DNA of 10,511 nt from Acidobacteriota bacterium (GTDB lineage: Bacteria > Acidobacteriota > Terriglobia > Acidiferrales > UBA7541), in contig QHYO01000260.1 in NCBI GenBank assembly GCA_003224135.1, positions 1 through 10,511 of the forward strand, read 5' to 3'. Of the stretch, positions 1 through 6,213 are shown in pieces. The position numbers and the translations under genes are program-made. Position 1 is the first letter of the stretch; each line of letters begins with the position of its first letter. The notes under the pieces are model-generated. The model searched no databases and was not told the DNA's origin. It saw nothing but the letters and a program-made list of their open reading frames with translations.

Positions 1-2728
1 CGGGACGTTTACTTCGACAGATTCAGCTGCGTACCAACAAATGCTGCACGATGTGAACGATCTTCACGCGGGCGGATTTATTCTCGTTACGCGGATCACG
101 CCACTGGGAATTGAGAAAAGCCAGACTTACCCGTCCGCTGTGTTGAGCAATCAACTGCAGACGCAATCGAAATTGCCGCTGCTGATCGGAGCGGACTTCG
201 AGCGCGGGTCGGCGATGCGCCTCGATGAAGGAACTTCATTCCCCACGCAAATGGCTATCGCGGCGGGCGGCGAACCTCGCGACGCTTACACGATGGGGAA
301 AATTACCGCCCTCGAAGCACGACAAGCGGGAGTGCATTGGATCTACGCTCCGGTGGCCGACGTGAACAACAATCCGGGCAATCCGATTATCAATACTCGG
401 TCGTTCGGCGAAGATCCCGCGCGCGTTTCGGAATTTGTTTCGGCGTATGTGCGTGGCGTGGAAGAAAATGGCGGACTGGCAACGGCGAAGCATTTCCCGG
501 GGCATGGTGATACGGCCGCTGATTCACATATCGACTTGCCGGTTATTCACGCGGACCGGCAAAGGCTCGAATCGCTGGAATTTGTTCCCTTCCGTGCGGC
601 CATTGCCGCCGGCGTTGGCAGCATCATGACGGGCCACCTGAACGTACCTGCGCTCGAGCCGGATTCCAACACGCCGGCAACTCTGTCTTCACACATTCTC
701 ACTGAAGTCTTGCGCAAGGACCTTGGCTTTCAGGGTCTGGTGGTTACCGACGCGATGGACATGGGTGGCATTACCGTTCGGTTCGCTCCCGGCGAGGCTG
801 CGGTACGCGCAGTCCTTGCGGGCACCGATTGCCTGCTGATGCCCCCTGTCCCCGACGCCGCGTTCGAGGCACTTCAGCGTGCCGTCAAGTCCGGGCGCAT
901 TTCGCGAGAACGGCTCGATGTATCCGTGCGACGCATCCTTGAAGCGAAGGCGCGACTCGGACTCAACAAAAAACGCTTAGTGGATGTGAACGCGATCAAC
1001 GAACATTTTGGCGAGACAGCCTGGCAGAAACAAGCTCAGGAAATTTCCGATCGCGGTGTCACGCTGTTGCGCGATACGCCGCGTCGCCTTCCTCTTGACG
1101 CGAGCAAGCCGTCACGTGCGCTGCTGCTGGCGTTTTATGCGGATCCCGAGCCGTATCCTGGTGAAGATCTTGAACGAGAACTGCGCCGTCGATTCGATTC
1201 AGTGACGACCGTTCGCGCCGATACGCGTTTTCGCGATGCCAGCAACCTGAAGCTTCCGCCACCTGATTCCTACGACGTGGCGATTCTGGCGCTCTTTGTG
1301 CGCGTGAGCGACCGCAAAGGCAACGTGGATGTCCCGGCGGAACAGGCTGCTCTTGCCGAGCAGGTATACAAATCGGCTAAGCCTGTAGTCACGCTCGGAT
1401 TTGGAAGTCCTTACTTGATCGAGCGATTCCCGCAGGCTGAAACATGGCTTGGCGCGTTCGGCATCAGTGACGTCGCGCAAATCTCCATGGCGCGGGCATT
1501 GTTCGGCGAGATTGCCGTGCGCGGGCACTTGCCTGTAACGATTCCCGGTGTGCAATTGAAAGCCGGATATGGAATTGAAGTGGCAGCCGATCCGATGAAG
1601 TTGCAACCGATGGATGTGCGGGGCCAGGCGCAACTTCAGCCAGCCTTTGATGTTGTCGAGGCAGCAATCAAGGACAAAGCATTTCCGGGAGCGACGCTTG
1701 CAATCGGATACCGCGGCAAAGTTTCGCTGCGCTCTTTCGGAAAATTCGCGTACGACGCCAAGGCTTCTGATGTGGCCATCAACACGATGTACGACATTGC
1801 GTCGCTCACAAAAGTTGTAGCGACCACCACGATCGTCGCGAAACTTGTCGAAGGCGACGTTCCTGTTCCACTTGACCTTGACGCGAACATCGAACGCTAT
1901 TTACCGGAATGGGCAAGCGGCCCGCAGCCAGAATGGCGCCATCGAGTCACGGTGCGTCATCTGCTGACGCATACTTCCGGGCTGCCCCCGTTCAGGGAAT
2001 ACTGGCGCGCCTCGAAGACCAAGCAGGACACGCTGGACAAGATTTTCGCTGAGCCGCTCGACTACCAACCCGGAACAAAGGAAGTGTATTCAGATCTGGG
2101 AATCATTCTGATGGCCGAAATTATTGAGCGCTTAACGGGCAAACCACTCGACGTCCTGGCACGCGAATGCGTTTTTTCGCCGCTTGAGATGTCCAGCACG
2201 ATGTATAGACCGGCGAAAAAACTTTGGCCGACGATTGCGCCGACAGAGATCGACAACCAGTATCGCCATCGGCTGATTCAAGGCGAAGTGCACGATGAGA
2301 ATGCCGCGGCGATTGGCGGCGTCTCCGGCCACGCAGGAGTTTTTAGCACTGCGCCCGACCTCGCGTCGTTCTGCCAAATGCTCCTGAATGGGGGAGTTTA
2401 CGCGCACCAGCGCATCCTGCGGCGCGCGACGGTCGCCGAATTCACTGTGCCGCAGGAACTTTCCGGCGGTACTCGCACGCTTGGCTGGGCGGTACCAACC
2501 GAAGGTGGCTCGAGCGGCCACTTTATGGGCCCACACACGTTCGGCCATACTGGGTTCACTGGCACGTCCATCTGGATCGATCCAGATCGCCAGTTATTTG
2601 TCGTGCTCCTAACGAATCGCGTCCACCCGACCCGCGAGAATCAGAAACTCGCGAAAGTTCGGCCGGCGCTCCACGACGCAGTCATGCAGTCTCTCGGCCT
2701 CGTAACGCCCGTAACATCACACAAATAG
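1..2728 (+). CDS. nagZ: NagZ-type GH3 beta-N-acetylglucosaminidase fused to a serine beta-lactamase-like (AmiE-like) domain, 5' partial
   Basis: The open frame runs in from the window edge (first full codon at base 2), and the residues before the ATG at 41 fit the GH3 fold, so 41 is probably internal and the true start and any signal peptide are outside. Numbering from that Met, the GH3 domain covers about 1-330. It has the NagZ loop KHFPGHGDT at 150-158 followed by DSH at 161-163 (the His/Asp acid-base element) and the nucleophile region TDAMDM with Asp237. A GH3 C-terminal-like region follows to about 520. The last 370 residues form a serine hydrolase domain with SLTK (Ser588, Lys591), YSD (Tyr683) and HTG (836-838), the three active-site motifs of class C beta-lactamase relatives. 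NagZ removes GlcNAc from muropeptides. The second domain resembles the Bacillus AmiE/YbbE group of MurNAc-L-Ala amidases, but esterase or D-Ala-peptidase activity is possible. It converges with the murU-like gene, 23 bp away. The fusion architecture is known in other bacteria. Confidence 0.9.
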   Translation, partial: GTFTSTDSAAYQQMLHDVNDLHAGGFILVTRITPLGIEKSQTYPSAVLSNQLQTQSKLPLLIGADFERGSAMRLDEGTSFPTQMAIAAGGEPRDAYTMGKITALEARQAGVHWIYAPVADVNNNPGNPIINTRSFGEDPARVSEFVSAYVRGVEENGGLATAKHFPGHGDTAADSHIDLPVIHADRQRLESLEFVPFRAAIAAGVGSIMTGHLNVPALEPDSNTPATLSSHILTEVLRKDLGFQGLVVTDAMDMGGITVRFAPGEAAVRAVLAGTDCLLMPPVPDAAFEALQRAVKSGRISRERLDVSVRRILEAKARLGLNKKRLVDVNAINEHFGETAWQKQAQEISDRGVTLLRDTPRRLPLDASKPSRALLLAFYADPEPYPGEDLERELRRRFDSVTTVRADTRFRDASNLKLPPPDSYDVAILALFVRVSDRKGNVDVPAEQAALAEQVYKSAKPVVTLGFGSPYLIERFPQAETWLGAFGISDVAQISMARALFGEIAVRGHLPVTIPGVQLKAGYGIEVAADPMKLQPMDVRGQAQLQPAFDVVEAAIKDKAFPGATLAIGYRGKVSLRSFGKFAYDAKASDVAINTMYDIASLTKVVATTTIVAKLVEGDVPVPLDLDANIERYLPEWASGPQPEWRHRVTVRHLLTHTSGLPPFREYWRASKTKQDTLDKIFAEPLDYQPGTKEVYSDLGIILMAEIIERLTGKPLDVLARECVFSPLEMSSTMYRPAKKLWPTIAPTEIDNQYRHRLIQGEVHDENAAAIGGVSGHAGVFSTAPDLASFCQMLLNGGVYAHQRILRRATVAEFTVPQELSGGTRTLGWAVPTEGGSSGHFMGPHTFGHTGFTGTSIWIDPDRQLFVVLLTNRVHPTRENQKLAKVRPALHDAVMQSLGLVTPVTSHK

Positions 2729-2751
2729 CTTCTGTTTCTTCCTCATAGACG

Positions 2752-3501
2752 CTATTGGAGAAAAACTTTCTCAGCCAGGTCGTGGGCGGCCTGGCGAATA
2801 CTGTCGGGTTTGCCGAGGTCGCGCCAATAGTATTCATCGGCGTGGAAGGCGCGAATCTTTTCTCCCTGCGCGGCAAGCCGAAGATAGCTGTCGATGATGG
2901 AGAAGACACCTTCTTCCGTCATCAGCGTGAGCAGCTGCGGAGAAATTACGTGGATGCCGGAAAAAGCCAGCGGCTCGAGGTGAGGCGCGACGCGGACAAT
3001 TTCGGGCTCGCGATCACGTCCGACTCGGCGGCCGCAAAGCTGATCGTTGTCGTCAAAAAGCAGCTGCCTGGAACTCTCACGCTTCTGCACTGCCACGGTA
3101 ACCAAAGAACTAGAATCCTCGTGCTGTTGCACGATGCGCGCCAAGTCAATTGTGCTTAGTACGTCCACGTTGTGCAGAATGAATGGCTCGGAGCCGCTGG
3201 ACGCATGTTCGAGGAAAAACCATGCCGCCTTCTTCAAGCCGCCGCCCGTGTCGAGCAACACATCTTCGCGCGAAACTTCAATTCGCATTTCAAAATTGCT
3301 GTTCGCTTTCAGGTAGTCGACGAGCATGTCCGCGAAGTGATGGACGTTGACAATCACTTCGTTTACGCCGAACGTTCGCAAGCGCGAGAGGGTAATTTCG
3401 AGCAGGGTGCGGCCTGCGATCTCTACCAGAGCCTTCGGACGGTCAGCGCTCAGCGGACGGAGGCGCGTGCCGAGTCCCGCAGCCAACACCATTGCTTTCA
3501 T
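2752..3501 (-). CDS. murU: MurU-like sugar-1-phosphate nucleotidyltransferase (probable MurNAc-1-phosphate uridylyltransferase)
   Basis: A 249-residue protein of the nucleotidyltransferase family that joins a sugar-1-phosphate to an NTP. The N-terminal signature GLGTRLRPLS (9-18) with PKAL (22-25, Lys23) binds the nucleotide. DTGGG (84-88), NVD with Asp113 as likely metal ligand, FSGIHVIS (180-187) and the closing YYWRDLGKPDSI (224-235) complete the fold. It lacks the left-handed beta-helix acyltransferase domain of GlmU, which fits MurU or a GDP-mannose/dTDP-glucose type enzyme. The MurU call (MurNAc-1-P plus UTP to UDP-MurNAc) rests mainly on context: the gene lies 24 bp downstream of the AmgK-like kinase on the same strand and within a peptidoglycan recycling locus. 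The ATG at 3501 is preceded by a weak AAAGG about 6 nt upstream, and translation may be coupled to the upstream gene. Substrate is unproven; a mannose-1-phosphate guanylyltransferase is the main alternative. Confidence 0.8.
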   Translation of the reverse strand: MKAMVLAAGLGTRLRPLSADRPKALVEIAGRTLLEITLSRLRTFGVNEVIVNVHHFADMLVDYLKANSNFEMRIEVSREDVLLDTGGGLKKAAWFFLEHASSGSEPFILHNVDVLSTIDLARIVQQHEDSSSLVTVAVQKRESSRQLLFDDNDQLCGRRVGRDREPEIVRVAPHLEPLAFSGIHVISPQLLTLMTEEGVFSIIDSYLRLAAQGEKIRAFHADEYYWRDLGKPDSIRQAAHDLAEKVFLQ

Positions 3502-3525
3502 CGACGGCCTTTCACTGCGGCGCCT

Positions 3526-4953
3526 TCATTGACCAAGCGCCTCCAAGCCAAGGTGCCGAACCTCCACGTGCAAGCCTTTTCGGGCGCGTAAACGCTTCGC
3601 TAGTTGCTCCGCCAGAAAAACCGAGCGATGCTGTCCGCCGGTACAACCGAATGACACCATCAAGTTCTTAAATTTCCGCTCCTCGTAACTGCTGACAGTC
3701 GCGTCCACAAGCGACATCACGCTCGCGAGAAACTGATGCACGTTTTCCTGCTGATTGAGATAGTCGATGACCGGCTGGTCCTTGCCAGTCAGCGGCTTAA
3801 ACCGCTCTTCCCGTCCGGGATTTGGCAGGCTGCGCCCATCAAACACGAATCCACCGCCGTTTCCGGTTTCATCTTTCGGCAAGCCCTTGTGAAAGGAAAA
3901 ACTGAAAATGCGAACGGTGAGATTGTCAGCTTCGCCGGCCAGACTCTGCAACTTTTCTGACGCCAGCATGCTCTTGAAGGCGCCCATCAGCGTCGGTAGT
4001 TCAATCGGCAATTCCGCGTGATGAAGAAGCCAGCGAAGATTTTTCAGCGCGTAGGGAACGCTTTGCAGAAAATGTGCTCGGCGTTCGTAAAATCCGCGAA
4101 AGCCGTACGCCCCCAGGGCCTGTAAAATACGCACGTAAACATAGGCGTAGTAGTGCCTGACAAACGCGTCGCGTTCGATCTGGATGTAAGGGCCGAGCGC
4201 GTCGAGATAGTGGTGGAGCAGTTGCTGACGAATTTCTGGAGGCAGGTCAGCCTTGGCATCATACAAAAGTGATGCGATGTCATATTGCAAAGCGCCCTTG
4301 CGGCCACCCTGATAGTCCACGAAAAACGGCGCGCCGTCGCGCAACATCACGTTGCGAGATTGAAAATCCCTGTAGAGAAAATAGTCACAGTCTGCGGTGA
4401 GCAAAAAATCGGTCAGTCGGCCAAAATCGCTTTCCAATGCGGATTCGCTAAACGGGATTCCCGCAAGCCGCAGAAAATAATATTTGAAATAATTCAAATC
4501 CCAGGTGATTGATTGGCGGTCAAAACTCGGGCATGGGTAGCAAACGCTGTAATCCAAATCGCGCCCAGCTTCCACTTGAAAACGCGGTAGCAAAGCAACC
4601 ACGTCCTTGTAAGCGTCCACCACTTGCGGCGAAATTTCTTCGTTTTTGCGGTTTTTGGACAGGAATTCAAACAGCGTGGTGTCGCCCAGATCTTCTTCGA
4701 GATATGCGCCCTGGTCCAAATCTTCGGCGTAGATTTCGGGAACGGGCAGGCCGTGTGTGCGAAAGTGCTTGGAAAACGAAAGAAACGCGGCGTTTTCTTC
4801 GCGCACGCCGTAGAGAATGCCGACGGCGCTCGCTTTATTATTCGAAAGCCGGATAATCTTGCGCCCAGAACCGCCTAGTTCTCCTTGCAGCGGCTGCACT
4901 CGTTCCGCTGGCGAGTAAAAATGCTGCTCGAATAGCTTTTTCAACACATCCAT
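3526..4953 (-). CDS. AmgK-like aminoglycoside-phosphotransferase-fold sugar kinase fused to a RapZ C-terminal domain
   Basis: The frame is open to an ATG at 5037, but the ATG at 4953 is preferred (475 residues): similarity to the kinase begins at MDVLKKLFEQ, and the extra 28 residues cross the divergent promoter region. Residues 1 to about 330 form an APH-fold kinase with the catalytic loop YRDFQSRN (Asp196, Asn201) and the metal site VDYQGG (Asp213). The usual His of the HRD motif is Tyr here. Residues from about 345 match the C-terminal half of RapZ: a FVFDGRSLPNP block, then LTGKDQPV, then GCTGGQHRSV with Cys437, His442 and Arg443, the loop that in E. coli RapZ binds glucosamine-6-phosphate. 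The RapZ N-terminal ATPase half is absent, and the basic KRK end used for RNA binding is replaced by a neutral tail. AmgK phosphorylates MurNAc or GlcNAc at the anomeric position. A role ahead of MurU is inferred from the neighbouring gene. Related kinase-RapZ-C fusions occur in Bacteroidota as I recall them. Confidence 0.82.
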   Translation of the reverse strand: MDVLKKLFEQHFYSPAERVQPLQGELGGSGRKIIRLSNNKASAVGILYGVREENAAFLSFSKHFRTHGLPVPEIYAEDLDQGAYLEEDLGDTTLFEFLSKNRKNEEISPQVVDAYKDVVALLPRFQVEAGRDLDYSVCYPCPSFDRQSITWDLNYFKYYFLRLAGIPFSESALESDFGRLTDFLLTADCDYFLYRDFQSRNVMLRDGAPFFVDYQGGRKGALQYDIASLLYDAKADLPPEIRQQLLHHYLDALGPYIQIERDAFVRHYYAYVYVRILQALGAYGFRGFYERRAHFLQSVPYALKNLRWLLHHAELPIELPTLMGAFKSMLASEKLQSLAGEADNLTVRIFSFSFHKGLPKDETGNGGGFVFDGRSLPNPGREERFKPLTGKDQPVIDYLNQQENVHQFLASVMSLVDATVSSYEERKFKNLMVSFGCTGGQHRSVFLAEQLAKRLRARKGLHVEVRHLGLEALGQ

Positions 4954-5043
4954 GTAGTCAGTCCCGGCATATCTCGGTTTTTGAAGATTCCTCAAGAATT
5001 GTACTTTTCCAGAATAGCTGATTCCTGATGAAACCATCGTGCA

Positions 5044-5059
5044 ACAACTCTAGGGTTGT
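5044..5059. promoter_or_regulatory. Palindromic operator-like site ACAACTCTAGGGTTGT
   Basis: The two half-sites ACAAC and GTTGT are exact inverted repeats around a CTAG core, with one mismatched pair (T/G). The site sits in the divergent region, about 40 bp upstream of the possible kinase -10 box and about 150 bp upstream of the murQ -10 box. Symmetry and place suit a dimeric regulator of the recycling genes. No regulator gene is present in the window and only one copy was found by eye, so chance is a real alternative. Confidence 0.3.
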
Positions 5060-5182
5060 CCATGGAATTAGCGCCGGGCCAATTGGTGCAGGTCGAAGCG
5101 GTCGCGGGCCAGTGGCAGGCTGCGTTGGACCTTGCCAAGTAGCGCGCTCTCGCTGCAAATGGCGTGTTTTTTGCGCCACGCG

Positions 5183-5213
5183 TTGGCTGTGTCTTCGCAC
5201 ACACCTATATAAT
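5183..5213 (+). promoter_or_regulatory. Putative murQ promoter with consensus -10 TATAAT
   Basis: TATAAT at 5208-5213 matches the housekeeping -10 consensus exactly. The best -35 candidate is TTGGCT at 5183-5188 with a longish 19-bp spacer, so the -10 is the stronger half. The expected transcription start, about 7 nt after the -10, falls at or next to the GTG at 5220 proposed as the murQ start codon. Confidence 0.5.
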
Positions 5214-5219
5214 GAGTGC

Positions 5220-6140
5220 GTGCCATTTCGACACGTTTCATCTAAACGCGCGGACCAACGCCTGACCGAACGCCGCAATCCTGCTTCGACAAATCTCGAC
5301 CGACTTTCCGCTGAAGCGATTGTGCGTCTGATGAATCGCGAGGACAGCAAAATCGCAACAGCCGTCGCACGAGAAATCCGATCGATCGCACGCGCAGTTG
5401 ATGCGATCGTGCACAGTATTCAGCGTGGCGGGCGTCTGTTCTACGTGGGCGCGGGTTCGAGTGGCCGGTTGGGCGTTCTGGATGCCGCGGAATGTGCGCC
5501 AACGTTTGGCACTTCGCGTAAATTAGTCCAGGCGCTGATTGCAGGAGGACGGCGCGCTGTGACGAACGCGGTTGAAGGCGCGGAGGACTTGGTTCGAAAT
5601 GGTGAACTGGATTTGCGAGCCAAAAAATTGACGCCAAAAGACGTGGTCATTGGAATTGCCGCGAGTGGCACCACCCCGTACGTGCTAGGCGCGTTGAAGT
5701 ATGCGCGAAAATGCAAGGCGACGACGGTGGCGGTGACTGCCAATCGCAACATGCCCGTCGCTCGGATTGCGAAAATCTTGATCGCACCGGAGGTCGGCCC
5801 TGAAGTACTGACGGGATCCACTCGGCTGAAGGCCGGCACAGCGCAAAAAATGGTTCTCAACATGCTATCTACTGCCGCGATGGTGCGGTTAGGACATGCA
5901 TATGAAAACCTGATGATCGATCTTCTGGATACAAATGAAAAGCTGTCCGAGCGTTCGGTTCGGATATTGGCAGAAGCAAGCGGGAAAGATCTGTCCGCTG
6001 CCAAACACGCGCTGCGGCAATCCGGACACAATTTGCGTGTGGCGCTGGTCATGCTGAAAAAGAAGGTAGATGCGCCAAGCGCAAAGCTAATGCTGAAAAC
6101 CTCTATGGGCAATCTGCGCCTGGCCCTGGGGGAGTCGTAG
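5220..6140 (+). CDS. murQ: N-acetylmuramic acid 6-phosphate etherase
   Basis: MurQ cleaves the lactyl ether of MurNAc-6-phosphate to give GlcNAc-6-phosphate and D-lactate in the cytoplasm. From the chosen GTG the protein is 306 residues, close to the usual 300. The family opening TERRNPASTNLDRL is at 16-29. The SIS domain has the phosphosugar loop VGAGSSGRLG (76-85) followed by DAAECAPTFG (88-97), with Glu91 matching the catalytic acid, and AVEGAED (117-123) holds the second conserved glutamate. The C-terminal helical segment (about 250-306) is the small UBA/CUE-like region typical of MurQ. The frame stays open upstream to an ATG at 5028, but those 64 residues are Cys/Arg-rich, unlike the family, and overlap the promoter. 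A CTG at 5262 would start right at the conserved opening and is a rarer alternative. murA follows after 73 bp and is probably cotranscribed. No MurNAc-6-P producing kinase or PTS gene is visible. Confidence 0.93.
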   Translation: MPFRHVSSKRADQRLTERRNPASTNLDRLSAEAIVRLMNREDSKIATAVAREIRSIARAVDAIVHSIQRGGRLFYVGAGSSGRLGVLDAAECAPTFGTSRKLVQALIAGGRRAVTNAVEGAEDLVRNGELDLRAKKLTPKDVVIGIAASGTTPYVLGALKYARKCKATTVAVTANRNMPVARIAKILIAPEVGPEVLTGSTRLKAGTAQKMVLNMLSTAAMVRLGHAYENLMIDLLDTNEKLSERSVRILAEASGKDLSAAKHALRQSGHNLRVALVMLKKKVDAPSAKLMLKTSMGNLRLALGES

Positions 6141-6202
6141 CGGCCGTTTGGTGCGGTTGTTTCTTCCGGGCCGCGCGCGGGGTACGAAGGCAAACTGCTT
6201 TT

Positions 6203-6210
6203 GGAAGAGG
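6203..6210 (+). promoter_or_regulatory. Ribosome binding site deciding the murA start
   Basis: The purine run GGAAGAGG lies just before the ATG at 6214 (6 nt from the end of GGAAG). This site and the exact MurA N-terminus MDKFVITGGKPL place the start at 6214 rather than at an upstream in-frame GTG/ATG around 6148. Confidence 0.6.
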
Positions 6211-6213
6211 CTC

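Larger units (their letters stand above)
4954..5219. promoter_or_regulatory. Divergent control region between the kinase gene and murQ
   Basis: This 266-bp gap separates the starts of the leftward kinase-murU pair and the rightward murQ-murA pair, so promoters for both must lie here or close by. Rightward, a consensus TATAAT sits at 5208-5213. Leftward, a TACAAT on the minus strand at 5003-4998 would place transcription about 38 nt before the kinase ATG, but no good -35 hexamer is visible for it. A near-perfect 16-bp palindrome lies at 5044-5059. The small dyad TGGCG/CGCCA at 5160-5178 is weaker. I see no convincing small gene or structured RNA in the gap. Confidence 0.55.

Noticed and set aside
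2758..2772. Perfect 6-bp dyad GAGAAA-AAC-TTTCTC near the nagZ/murU convergence
   Set aside because: It lies inside the end of the murU-like coding region, is AT-rich with a 3-nt loop, and has no T-run, so it is not a credible terminator.
4954..5037. N-terminal extension of the kinase from the ATG at 5037
   Set aside because: It adds 28 residues before the conserved start of the fold, lacks a Shine-Dalgarno, and overlaps a possible -10 box at 4998-5003.
5028..5219. N-terminal extension of MurQ from the ATG at 5028
   Set aside because: The 64 extra residues are rich in Cys, Arg and Gly, do not resemble MurQ, and run through the -10 box and the divergent control region.
6171..6180. CCGCGCGCGG palindrome between murQ and murA
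   Set aside because: It is a short GC-only self-complement with no loop and no T-run, and is expected by chance in GC-rich DNA.
5441..6193. Minus-strand open frame (250 codons) opposite murQ
   Set aside because: It is a shadow of a well-conserved gene, with no ribosome binding site or family resemblance.
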